A program made the position numbers and the translations under genes. 64,000 bases of DNA from CALECP01 sp964389925 (GTDB lineage Bacteria; Chloroflexota; Anaerolineae; Promineifilales; Promineifilaceae). The stretch spans positions 61,400 through 125,399 of the forward strand of contig CAYMGE010000003.1 of NCBI GenBank assembly GCA_964389925.1, written 5' to 3'. Below, in pieces: positions 1-7,859 of the stretch (position 1 is its first letter; each line of letters opens with the position of its first letter). The notes beneath the pieces were generated by a model. The model worked only from the letters and a program-made list of their open reading frames with translations, was not told where the DNA came from and did not search any database.

Positions 1-120
1 TGCAAAGCGAAGAGAAAATATATCGCTCAAGGTGATGTTATTCTAAAAGACAAACAGTCTACAACAGGACTATCGAGCCACCCCTATCTCAACCGTCACG
101 AGTTTTTAGCATATACGTCA

Positions 121-426
121 TTATCCGCGTTTTAATAGCCTCCTAAAGAAATTGCTGCGAACACGTGCTGGCGACGGATGATAGATCATATCGTCCGATG
201 GCTCAGAAATTGACTCTGTAAATAAGGCGCATTGCTCATGCCCCTCAGTTAGACAACAGTGCCGTTGATAGCGTGGGGCAATAGGAAAAGGTTCTCTCAC
301 TTTGTGACAAAAAGTCTTAGTCGAAGGGTAAAGCATCCGAAACTCAGGATCATTGACTTTACCTCGAAAACGACAAGTACTCTCACTAGTGTCAGTAGAA
401 TATGACTCGCTTTGCGTGGTTGACAT
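121..426 (-). CDS. Small Cys/His-rich protein, Chloroflexota LysM-associated domain
   Basis: A 101-residue soluble protein of unknown function. The middle carries the pattern C18...DPEFR...C40...Q54xxCCL..H63xxC66xxF, with closely spaced Cys and His that could bind a metal. I know a very similar N-terminal module from Chloroflexota LysM-domain proteins; here it stands alone without LysM. The start at 426 is preceded by GGAG with 6 nt spacing and by a convincing promoter at 441-468. There is no signal peptide and no transmembrane segment. It is transcribed away from tyrS and has no operon partner in the window. The coding call is good; the function is open. Confidence 0.7.
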   Translation of the reverse strand: MSTTQSESYSTDTSESTCRFRGKVNDPEFRMLYPSTKTFCHKVREPFPIAPRYQRHCCLTEGHEQCALFTESISEPSDDMIYHPSPARVRSNFFRRLLKRG

Positions 427-440
427 ACCTTGCTCCAGTG

Positions 441-468
441 ATATTAGATACTATGCGATGAACTGCAA
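441..468 (-). promoter_or_regulatory. Promoter of the small Cys-rich gene
   Basis: Reading the minus strand, TTGCAG at 468-463 is followed after 16 nt by TAATAT at 446-441, about 15 nt before the start codon. It is a plausible sigma-70-type promoter with a short leader. Confidence 0.55.
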
Positions 469-511
469 ATCCTAACCATTTTACAACCATCTGTCTCTAA
501 ATACATACTGT

Positions 512-539
512 TTGACAAACTTTCTCTCTCTGTTATCAT
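512..539 (+). promoter_or_regulatory. Promoter of tyrS leader
   Basis: TTGACA at 512-517, a 16-nt spacer and TATCAT at 534-539. Transcription would start near 546 and give a leader of about 160 nt before tyrS. Confidence 0.6.
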
Positions 540-562
540 GCTTAGTATGAACGAGAAACATG

Positions 563-676
563 CTCACTTTTATTATGAGTGCAAGAGAAACCACCGCACC
601 TAGCGGCGGTCTTGCTTAGCGAGTGAGACAATGCTGAAATTGTAAACAAGGACGTGGTGAGAGCCGCGTCTTTTTT
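563..676 (+). promoter_or_regulatory. Structured tyrS leader with terminator; possible T-box
   Basis: The transcript from the promoter at 512 can fold into a long helix closed by CTCACT (563-568) with AGTGAG (622-627). It encloses GCAAGA (581-586) paired with TCTTGC (610-615) and a GC-rich tip. It then reaches GACGTGG-TGAGAG-CCGCGTC (651-670) followed by six T: an intrinsic terminator ending about 28 nt before the tyrS start. This layout is typical of attenuation of aminoacyl-tRNA synthetase genes. The sequence TGGT...CCGCG inside the terminator recalls the T-box core, and TGGT could pair with an ACCA tRNA end. The core does not match the 14-nt T-box consensus exactly and I could not place a tyrosine specifier codon. 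T-box is therefore a hypothesis; the terminator is clear. Confidence 0.5.
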
Positions 677-704
677 ATTGTGAAAAATTACGTTAGGAAT
701 GCTT

Positions 705-1988
705 ATGTCAGAAAATATCTTTGAGGAATTACAGTGGCGCGGCCTTGTGTTTGATAGCACAGAGGGTGTGCAAGAACTTTTAGGTAAGGAAAAAGTCACG
801 CTTTACAATGGATTTGATCCAACGGCCGATAGTCTGCATGTTGGTCATCTTGTCCCAATGATACAGTTGGCACGAATGCAGCGAGCGGGACATTCGCCCA
901 TAGCGTTGGCAGGGGGCGGGACTGGTATGATCGGTGATCCAAGCGGCCGATCCAGCGAACGAAACCTGCTCTCACAAGATCAGATTGCAGCCAATCTCGT
1001 TAAGATCAAACAACAACTTGCCTCGCTACTCGATTTTGACGTTAAAAGCAATCCTGCTCGTCTCGTTAACAACTATGATTGGTTGAGTAAAATCGACATG
1101 ATCAGCTTTTTGAGGGACGTTGGCAAACATTTCACCATCAATTACATGCTGGCAAAAGATTCGGTCAAGGGACGGATGGATCGTGATGGGGAGGGCATGT
1201 CCTACACTGAGTTTAGCTACATGTTGCTACAATCATACGATTTTAAGCATCTTGCAGAGACATATGATTGTGATATGCAAGTAGGGGGTAGCGATCAGTG
1301 GGGCAACATCACGGCTGGGACGCAATATATCCGTAAAGTGTTGGGTAAGCCGGCTCATGCAATTGTCTACCCACTCATTACAAGAGCTGATGGAACAAAG
1401 TTTGGGAAAACGGCCGATGGTGAATCTGTCTGGCTTGATCCAACACGTACTTCCCCCTATCGTTTCTACCAATTTTTCATCAACACAGAAGATAACAAAG
1501 TCATTGACTTGCTTAACTTCTACACCTTTTTGACACGAGACGAGATCACAGAATTAGCACACGCCGTCGAGACTGAACCGCACCGCCGTGCTGCTCAAAA
1601 GCAACTCGCGCAAGTTGTAACACGCATGGTACATGGCGAAACAGCACTCGCAAAAGCAGAACAAGCGACAGCAGTACTCTTTGGTGGTAGTTTAGAGGGG
1701 TTAGACAGATCCGATATTGCTGACATCTTCACCGATGTTCCCAGCAGTGAGCTACCTAAATCATCTCTCGAAGGAGATGGCATTGCTTTAGCAGATGTTT
1801 TAGTCAGAACAACGCTAGCAAGCTCAAAGGGGGATGCGCGTCGTTCGCTCAAAGGTGGCGCGATGAATGTCAATAACATGCGTGTGCAAAATACGTCACG
1901 TCGATTGACACTAGACGATGCAATTGAGGGGCAGTTCATTGTGTTGCGTAAAGGAAAGCGCAAATATCATTTGGTGCAACTCATTTAA
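705..1988 (+). CDS. tyrS: Tyrosyl-tRNA synthetase
   Basis: Charges tRNA-Tyr with tyrosine using ATP; cytoplasmic class I synthetase. The Rossmann domain has the HIGH-type motif HVGH at residues 45-48 and a KMSKS-type loop KFGKT near residue 230. The tyrosine pocket motif SYMLLQSYD and the binding segment VGGSDQWGN are present. The C-terminal third contains an S4-like RNA-binding domain ending in KRKYHLVQLI. Length, 427 residues, is normal. An ATG lies at 699 too, but TAGG is correctly spaced only for the ATG at 705, giving MSENIFEEL. The gene is alone on its transcript and sits behind a terminator-bearing leader, so its expression is probably attenuated. Confidence 0.96.
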   Translation: MSENIFEELQWRGLVFDSTEGVQELLGKEKVTLYNGFDPTADSLHVGHLVPMIQLARMQRAGHSPIALAGGGTGMIGDPSGRSSERNLLSQDQIAANLVKIKQQLASLLDFDVKSNPARLVNNYDWLSKIDMISFLRDVGKHFTINYMLAKDSVKGRMDRDGEGMSYTEFSYMLLQSYDFKHLAETYDCDMQVGGSDQWGNITAGTQYIRKVLGKPAHAIVYPLITRADGTKFGKTADGESVWLDPTRTSPYRFYQFFINTEDNKVIDLLNFYTFLTRDEITELAHAVETEPHRRAAQKQLAQVVTRMVHGETALAKAEQATAVLFGGSLEGLDRSDIADIFTDVPSSELPKSSLEGDGIALADVLVRTTLASSKGDARRSLKGGAMNVNNMRVQNTSRRLTLDDAIEGQFIVLRKGKRKYHLVQLI

Positions 1989-2069
1989 TGTCGATTTGGG
2001 CTTCTGGCTGTAACTTTAAGAGCCGCGACTAGAAATCGCGTTTGCCTACAAAAAAGGTCATTTTGGTGG

Positions 2070-2097
2070 TTGACATCTAAATGTCAGCCGCTATAAT
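2070..2097 (+). promoter_or_regulatory. Consensus promoter of the tRNA pair
   Basis: TTGACA (2070-2075), 16 nt, TATAAT (2092-2097): a full consensus match, 13 nt before tRNA-Pro. The spacer contains the inverted repeat TGACAT-CTAA-ATGTCA (2071-2086), which could be a small operator or chance. Confidence 0.8.
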
Positions 2098-2110
2098 TGT
2101 AAACTGCTTT

Positions 2111-2184
2111 CGGGGCGTAGCTCAGCTTGGTAGAGCGCTCGGTTTGGGTCCGAGAGGCCGTCAGTTCGAATCTGGCCGCCCCGA
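2111..2184 (+). tRNA. tRNA-Pro (anticodon TGG)
   Basis: A 74-nt cloverleaf. The acceptor stem CGGGGCG pairs with CGCCCCG, followed by discriminator A. The anticodon arm is CTCGG-TTTGGGT-CCGAG with anticodon TGG, and the T arm is GTCAG-TTCGAAT-CTGGC. CCA is not encoded. It decodes proline codons of the CCN box, mainly CCA and CCG. Co-transcribed with tRNA-Gly 20 nt downstream. Confidence 0.95.
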
Positions 2185-2204
2185 CAGATTGGTTTACAAT
2201 TCCC

Positions 2205-2275
2205 GCGGTGATAGTTCAATGGTAGAACCATAGCCTTCCAAGCTATTAATACGAGTTCGAATCTCGTTCGCCGCT
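2205..2275 (+). tRNA. tRNA-Gly (anticodon TCC)
   Basis: A 71-nt cloverleaf. The acceptor GCGGTGA pairs with TCGCCGC (one G-U), discriminator T as usual for glycine tRNAs. The anticodon arm is ATAGC-CTTCCAA-GCTAT with anticodon TCC, and the T arm is ACGAG-TTCGAAT-CTCGT. CCA is not encoded. It reads GGA and GGG glycine codons. It shares the promoter at 2070 with tRNA-Pro. Confidence 0.95.
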
Positions 2276-2306
2276 CTTTTGCCAACAATTAGTTGATTTA
2301 ATTCAA

Positions 2307-2338
2307 GGCCACCACTCAGAGGTGGTCTTTGTGTTTTT
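2307..2338 (+). terminator. Intrinsic terminator of the tRNA operon
   Basis: GGCCACC-ACTCAGA-GGTGGTC stem-loop followed by TTTGTGTTTTT, about 30 nt after tRNA-Gly. Confidence 0.7.
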
Positions 2339-2348
2339 ATCGATGCCA

Positions 2349-2380
2349 CAAAAAAAGCGGCGCAATGCGCCGCTTTTTTT
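2349..2380. terminator. Bidirectional terminator between tRNA and bc-complex operons
   Basis: A run of A, the stem AGCGGCGCA/TGCGCCGCT and a run of T. The symmetric A and T tracts let it stop transcription from both the tRNA side and the convergent cytochrome operon. Confidence 0.85.
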
Positions 2381-2406
2381 GATTTACTAATATGGTGACT
2401 GTTTTT

Positions 2407-3354
2407 TTAGGGTGTACCTTCCAATAGGTACTTCATCATGTCGAGCAAGTCTTGAGGATTTTCGTTTAACTGATCAAGATAGCTCACCATACCGCCGCTC
2501 TCATATCCATCAGGATAGAAAACATCAGGATAGAGGATACTTTGATAAACATAAGCCTCTGCTGTCATACCGGGAATACGGTTCGGCGCATTTTGTGCCA
2601 AGTCACCATGCCATGGCCCTGTTCCGTTAGAGCCGGGGGTTTCAGGTTGACCATGACAAGCAGTACAGCCATAGGTATTATAGTACAGGTCCATCCCACG
2701 TTGTGCATTGGCCTCTTCGTACACCAAGGGGAACTCGATTAGGATTTCCTCTTCGTAGTCAGGATTATTTTCTTCAACTTGCTGCAATGTTACTTCAAGG
2801 AAATCTTGGAATGCTACATTAGCCAAGTTGGGGTCTTCAACTGAATCACCGCCTTCTGGCCATGGGAAGTTGAGCGGAATAAAGTCGCACATCTCCTCCG
2901 TTTCCCAATTGAGAACAAAGCGCGTGATATTTTCGACCTGATTTTCTTGCAGTGGCCCACCGTATTCCTGACCCCATGCAGCCATTACGCCACCGGGGCG
3001 ACCACCCATCAGTGTATTGTGAATAAAGCCATATTTCGTGCCAGCCCATTGGCGGGCTTCCATCCGTGCAGATGGTTCACCACAAAGTAATGCACGACCA
3101 TTGAGTTGTAGACCTTGGCATGCATAGAGTTCACCTGCCGCATCGTAACATTCGCCACCGTTGATACCTAGTCCATTTTCGCCGTGACAGGTAGCGCAGT
3201 TGGCATAGTAGATTTCTGCCCCTGCTTCAATTTGACGACCTAACCGCGCATCGGTGAAGTTGGCGAGACGCTGTGGCTCCAACAGAGAGTAGAACCCAAA
3301 CAGAATCATCGTCAGCATGAAGGCAACGGTTCCGATAATAATTTTGACTTGCAT
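2407..3354 (-). CDS. Membrane-anchored diheme cytochrome c of the bc-type complex
   Basis: Electron-carrying subunit of a quinol:cytochrome c oxidoreductase, facing the outside of the cell. An uncleaved N-terminal membrane helix (residues 4-25) is followed by two c-type heme sites, CATCH at 53-57 and CTACH at 230-234, each in its own cytochrome c domain. Met and His ligands downstream are likely but not assigned here. The 315 residues fit a diheme subunit. It is last in the operon Rieske, cytochrome b, cytochrome c, 82 nt behind cytochrome b, and ends at a strong terminator. The order matches menaquinol-oxidising bc complexes of other bacteria; calling it QcrC-like is an inference. Confidence 0.88.
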   Translation of the reverse strand: MQVKIIIGTVAFMLTMILFGFYSLLEPQRLANFTDARLGRQIEAGAEIYYANCATCHGENGLGINGGECYDAAGELYACQGLQLNGRALLCGEPSARMEARQWAGTKYGFIHNTLMGGRPGGVMAAWGQEYGGPLQENQVENITRFVLNWETEEMCDFIPLNFPWPEGGDSVEDPNLANVAFQDFLEVTLQQVEENNPDYEEEILIEFPLVYEEANAQRGMDLYYNTYGCTACHGQPETPGSNGTGPWHGDLAQNAPNRIPGMTAEAYVYQSILYPDVFYPDGYESGGMVSYLDQLNENPQDLLDMMKYLLEGTP

Positions 3355-3436
3355 AATTCAATCTTACAGTTGTTGTCACTTACACAGCGCGGTCAGCTGA
3401 CCGCGCTGGTCAAACAATCAACAAAACCGTTTCTCC

Positions 3437-5203
3437 CTAATAATCTTCGTAGAATGAACCCTCTTGGCGATACTTTGTGCGCGAGTATTTGTAAACAACT
3501 TCACCTGTGACAGGATCGGCCGCCTCAAAGTCCATCGTAATCGCATAAAGCGTTTCTTGTACCTTCGACAACGTAACGGACGCGACAGGATCAACCATCA
3601 CATTTGTCGTGAACCAGTTGTTGTAGCGAACGACTTCATTGCCGTTATCATCAATCTCACCTGTGCGTTCAATTTCACACGCATGATACTCGTTCCCTTC
3701 GATTGAACAGCTAAACTTATCCATGGCATGTTCAAACTCTTCAAGAGCATGGGCAAACTCAGGTGCATAAACTGCGTCACTTTTCTCGTCAAAGAACTCG
3801 TAGTCACCTGGCAGATAGGTCCCAACCCCAACTTGCTCTAGCTCTTCCCATGGGACTTCTAGCATTGGGCTATGCCCCTCTTGTGGAAGAACTTCTTGTG
3901 CAACCTCTTGATCAGCCGTACTACGCACCAAGAACTTTGGTGACCCCATCCAATTAGAGACGAGCATAAAGGCAACGAAGAAGAAACCCAAGCTCAACTC
4001 ACCGCGGCGGTCAGCATAGCGGCGACTGACAACGAAGAAGCCTGCCTTGTTCGTAACAGATTGGAACGCTTCTTCCAGATAAGGCCAAATGAAGAACAAC
4101 GTTGCAAGGAGTGGGATAAAGAAGAATGAGACAACCACTTTTGAATCAAGTGGGCCAAATTTCAGTTTCAACCAACCTTGTGACCATGAAAGGTACCACG
4201 GTGCAACAACGTGCAGCGGTGTGACCTGTGGGTTCGCGTGTGTTTCGATGGCGGCCGAACCAAGACCAACGGGCAAGAACATGGCACCACCGACAAGGAA
4301 GAGCGTGATCAACGCTGCCCACATAATTTCGTTGGTGATGATGTCTGGCGTGAAATAAACACGCTCATTTTTAGGTACGCGCTTTGCGGTGTCTTCGCCA
4401 ATTGCCTCGCGTCCGGGTGGTAACGAATGACCGTGCAGAACGACTTTATAGTAATGGACAAAGGTGAAGATGCCAAGTAATAGCGGTAATGCCAAAACAT
4501 GCAATAGATAGAAGCGGAGCAAGCCACCTGCACCAATTGATGGCGCACCACGAACAAGCAAGTTGATGTTATTGCCAAGCGCAGGGGGGCCGGGAGAGGA
4601 TTCTGCGGCCGAAACAGCAACCGTCACAGCCCAATATGCCAACTGATCCCATGGGAGCAAGTAGCCGCTAAAGCTGAGAACAAGCGTGAGGCAAAGCAAA
4701 ATCATTCCCGTCAGCCAAGTAAACTGCCTCGGCTTCTTGTAGCTCCCTGTCACATATGTTCGGAACATGTGCAGGGCAACGACAAGCACCATCACCTCCG
4801 CGCCGAAGCGGTGCATATTACGCATCAACTGACCGAGTGGCACGTTTGACATAATGTTCCACATGTCAGAGTACGCAGTGTCAGGTTCAGGCGTGTAGAA
4901 AATCATCAAGAATATGCCCGTGAGCGTTTCCCAGATGATCATGAATGTCGATAACCAACCGAGTCGGAAGGTCGGATAGATATGTGTTACCTCAGCATGA
5001 TAGAAGCTGGGTCGAATGTGGAACCAAAAACCGTCTGCATGGGGGCGCAGACGGGGATTCGGCCGACGTGGTTCATCACCACGCAACGCACCACGAATGT
5101 CGTTGATGTTCATCCCAGCGGTAAAACGTTCAACAACCTCATCCGCTTTGGCGATGGCGGCTTGTTTTAATCCTAATTCTCTGACTTCATCTATGAATGC
5201 CAT
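3437..5203 (-). CDS. Cytochrome b subunit of bc-type complex, with long C-terminal extension
   Basis: Membrane core of the quinol-oxidising complex. Residues 80-260 form the four-helix heme b bundle with ligand pairs His131/His145 and His235/His250. The second half (290-440) corresponds to subunit IV; the quinol-site PEWY motif appears as A-P-W-Y at 334-337. After the last helix, roughly residues 440-588 form a hydrophilic tail absent from ordinary cytochrome b. The sequence runs without a break, so cytochrome b6 and subunit IV are fused. RBS GGAG lies 9 nt before ATG 5203, and the Rieske gene ends 13 nt upstream. The tail could contact the diheme cytochrome; that is a guess. Confidence 0.92.
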   Translation of the reverse strand: MAFIDEVRELGLKQAAIAKADEVVERFTAGMNINDIRGALRGDEPRRPNPRLRPHADGFWFHIRPSFYHAEVTHIYPTFRLGWLSTFMIIWETLTGIFLMIFYTPEPDTAYSDMWNIMSNVPLGQLMRNMHRFGAEVMVLVVALHMFRTYVTGSYKKPRQFTWLTGMILLCLTLVLSFSGYLLPWDQLAYWAVTVAVSAAESSPGPPALGNNINLLVRGAPSIGAGGLLRFYLLHVLALPLLLGIFTFVHYYKVVLHGHSLPPGREAIGEDTAKRVPKNERVYFTPDIITNEIMWAALITLFLVGGAMFLPVGLGSAAIETHANPQVTPLHVVAPWYLSWSQGWLKLKFGPLDSKVVVSFFFIPLLATLFFIWPYLEEAFQSVTNKAGFFVVSRRYADRRGELSLGFFFVAFMLVSNWMGSPKFLVRSTADQEVAQEVLPQEGHSPMLEVPWEELEQVGVGTYLPGDYEFFDEKSDAVYAPEFAHALEEFEHAMDKFSCSIEGNEYHACEIERTGEIDDNGNEVVRYNNWFTTNVMVDPVASVTLSKVQETLYAITMDFEAADPVTGEVVYKYSRTKYRQEGSFYEDY

Positions 5204-5216
5204 CTTCTCGCTCCTC

Positions 5217-5858
5217 TTAGCAATTGTCCGTGAAGGTGCAGATCAATGTCTCTTGTGGGCCATCTTTGCGCTGCCCTGTGTTCACTTGCAAAGACACCGT
5301 TCCATCTGGGATTACAATTGCGGGATAATAATCTTCTGCGTTCGGTTCAGAAACAGCAAGCACATTGCCATTTGCATCGAGCGCGGACAGCTCAAAACGA
5401 TCTAGCGTTCGTGCAGCGGGGCTTTCAATCCGCCGACCATCCAAACGATACTTTGAGCCATGACAAGGGCATTCAAAGCGTGTCGTTGCGGAGTTCCAAT
5501 CATAGATACAGCCAAGATGGGTGCAAACTTTGTACACAGCCGCAACGCCGACAATTGGCTCACCTTCATCTGGAGCTGAGTACATTAAGCTATTTGGCTG
5601 TGTTGTGTCGAGGTTAACAAGCCAAAAACGACCCTCTGCATTTGCAACGGGCGGCTCATTGACACCGGGCAAGGCATCCAGACTGACGATAAAGTTACCA
5701 CCAAACTCACCTTCACGGAACCTTGGAATTGCAAACCAGATGATGAGACCCGTCAATTCAGCCGTGAAGAGGGCAAGCGACGCACCCCAAATATAATAAA
5801 GGAATTCACGTCTGTTAATTCCCTCCTTTGGTGCCGCAACTGCTTTTGCTTTTGCCAT
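5217..5858 (-). CDS. Rieske [2Fe-2S] protein of bc-type complex
   Basis: Takes electrons from quinol and passes them to cytochrome c. The cluster motifs C112-T-H114-LG-C117 and C130-P-C132-H133 supply two Cys and two His ligands plus the Cys117-Cys132 disulfide. One membrane helix (residues 19-44) anchors it; INRREF before the helix is a weak twin-arginine-like signal. An upstream in-frame start at 5903 exists, but GGAG is placed 8 nt before ATG 5858, so the shorter form of 213 residues is chosen. First gene of the three-gene operon, read from a promoter at 5979-6007. Confidence 0.92.
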   Translation of the reverse strand: MAKAKAVAAPKEGINRREFLYYIWGASLALFTAELTGLIIWFAIPRFREGEFGGNFIVSLDALPGVNEPPVANAEGRFWLVNLDTTQPNSLMYSAPDEGEPIVGVAAVYKVCTHLGCIYDWNSATTRFECPCHGSKYRLDGRRIESPAARTLDRFELSALDANGNVLAVSEPNAEDYYPAIVIPDGTVSLQVNTGQRKDGPQETLICTFTDNC

Positions 5859-5978
5859 AATTCTTCTCCATAAACTGCTCTCACCGCTGATTTTAGAGAG
5901 CACCGATCAATTAAAAAACTACTTTGGTGTGTTTTAATAGCTAGATGGTAAGTCATCTGCTCCATTTTTCACAAACAA

Positions 5979-6007
5979 ATTATAACAAAGGTAGATATAC
6001 GCGCCAA
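5979..6007 (-). promoter_or_regulatory. Promoter of the bc-complex operon
   Basis: On the minus strand TTGGCG (6007-6002), 17 nt, TATAAT (5984-5979). The leader to the Rieske start is about 115 nt. It lies within 10 nt of the divergent pabBC start, so both genes share this control region. Confidence 0.6.
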
Positions 6008-6014
6008 TGAAGAT

Positions 6015-7859
6015 TTGAGTCTCACAAAAGATCATACAAAGCTGCTACAAGAATACGCAACGAGTGAAACTTACGCTGGAAGAGTTGCAATTTCGGCCGA
6101 AATCGCCCACCCTTCCCCCATGCACGGCGATATTTTGATTCATGATGCACAAAACCTATGTTGGCGGCAGTTTTCACAGCCCGTCACTTTATTCGAGGCA
6201 TGGCGCATCGAGGACGTTCGGCCGATGTTAGATGAAGTAGAACGACGGGTAAACGGTGAGTCTCTCACTGCCGTTGGCTTTTTGTCCTATGAATCGGCCG
6301 CCGCATTTGATTCTGCCTTCACCAATCATGAGGTGGGACAGTTGCCTCTACTCTGGTTTGGCCTCTACGAGACAAACCGCGTCATCACATTAGACCAAAT
6401 CGAGGCAAACAACGGGTATGAGATAGGTAACTGGCAACCGTCCTTGCGTGAAACGGATTTCTCGACCAATATCCAGCGTATCAAACAGCACATCGCATCT
6501 GGCGAAACATATCAAGTTAACTATACCTTTCGGCTCGACACACAATTTTCAGGCGACTCCCTGAGCTATTTTCTCGATTTGCAAGCGGCGCAAAATGGGC
6601 TGTATGGTGCGTACATTGATGGTGGGGCGTGGGCAATTTGTTCTGCATCGCCGGAGTTGTTTTTCACATTGGACGGGGAGCGAGTGGAGAGTCGGCCGAT
6701 GAAAGGAACCACCTCACGTGGCTTGTCATGGCAAGAAGACATGACCCAGATTAACTGGCTGCAACGCTCTGAGAAAAACCGTGCCGAGAACGTGATGATC
6801 GTGGACATGCTTCGCAACGACATGGGTCGCATTGCCAAACGTGGCAGCGTGCATGTGCCAAGCCTATTTGATGTGTCACGTTACCCAACTGTCCTACAAA
6901 TGACATCAACGGTGCGGGCTGAAACAGCAGCCTCCTTTGCCGATATTCTTGCGGCTCTTTTTCCATGTGCTTCCATTACAGGTGCGCCCAAAGTCCGCAC
7001 AATGGAAATTATTCACGAATTAGAAGAAACGCCGCGCGGAATCTACTGTGGCGCAATTGGCTTCTTATCCCCCAACCGACAGGCACAGCTTAATGTGGCG
7101 ATTCGCACCGTGACGATAGATATTGAAGGGCAGAAAGCGCAGTATGGTACAGGGGGGGGCATCATTTGGGAGTCAAATGCACAAGATGAGTATCGTGAAT
7201 GCCAGCTTAAAGCACAAGTGCTAACAACACGTCGTCCACCTTTCCGTTTGCTCGAATCGCTGTTATTTGATTCGGCAAAACAGCTATGGCTGCTCGATGA
7301 ACATTTGACACGTCTGCAAAATAGCGCGGGCTATTTCGATTACCCGCTCGATGTGGCGACATTACGCACCGATTTAGATGCGCTTGCCAACTCGCTGAAC
7401 AAGCCTGCAAAAATCCGCATTTTGCTGGCTCGCAGTGGACAGGTTGCAATTGAGGCTCACACATTGGTTCCCAAACCAGAAATTGTTCAGCTTGGTCTTG
7501 CCGCGAATCCTATTCAGTCGCGCAATCCGTTTCTGTATCACAAAACGACCATTCGTGAGATGTATACACAGGCCGTCACAGATGCGCCCAATTGTGACGA
7601 TATTCTGCTCTGGAATGAACGTGGTGAGGTGACGGAAACCACAACGGCAAATATCGTCTTTCTTTTGAATGACAAATGGCTGACACCACCCGTTTCATCC
7701 GGTTTGCTAGCGGGGACATACCGCGAACACCTGTTGCAAAGTGGGAAATTGCAAGAAGAGGTTATCACCTTGGATGAGTTAGACAATTTTGACGAGATAG
7801 GGGTGATTAACTCGGTGCGTGGCTGGCGAGAAGCAAGGCTGAGACTATCATCTATGTAG
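6015..7859 (+). CDS. pabB: Aminodeoxychorismate synthase component I / lyase fusion (PabBC)
   Basis: Makes p-aminobenzoate for folate: the first part aminates chorismate, the second (PLP-dependent) releases pyruvate. Residues 140-400 form the chorismate-binding domain with P-M-K230-G-T, whose Lys marks PabB against anthranilate synthase, and ENVMIVDMLRND. From about residue 415 a class IV aminotransferase-like domain contains HKTT and the end motif VINSVRGW. The start is uncertain: TTG 6015 gives the longest frame, while ATG 6120 begins just before the family core. An ATG at 6007 is out of frame and runs into TGA at once. The 3' end overlaps convergent dapF by 12 bp. No pabA is nearby. Confidence 0.9.
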   Translation: MSLTKDHTKLLQEYATSETYAGRVAISAEIAHPSPMHGDILIHDAQNLCWRQFSQPVTLFEAWRIEDVRPMLDEVERRVNGESLTAVGFLSYESAAAFDSAFTNHEVGQLPLLWFGLYETNRVITLDQIEANNGYEIGNWQPSLRETDFSTNIQRIKQHIASGETYQVNYTFRLDTQFSGDSLSYFLDLQAAQNGLYGAYIDGGAWAICSASPELFFTLDGERVESRPMKGTTSRGLSWQEDMTQINWLQRSEKNRAENVMIVDMLRNDMGRIAKRGSVHVPSLFDVSRYPTVLQMTSTVRAETAASFADILAALFPCASITGAPKVRTMEIIHELEETPRGIYCGAIGFLSPNRQAQLNVAIRTVTIDIEGQKAQYGTGGGIIWESNAQDEYRECQLKAQVLTTRRPPFRLLESLLFDSAKQLWLLDEHLTRLQNSAGYFDYPLDVATLRTDLDALANSLNKPAKIRILLARSGQVAIEAHTLVPKPEIVQLGLAANPIQSRNPFLYHKTTIREMYTQAVTDAPNCDDILLWNERGEVTETTTANIVFLLNDKWLTPPVSSGLLAGTYREHLLQSGKLQEEVITLDELDNFDEIGVINSVRGWREARLRLSSM

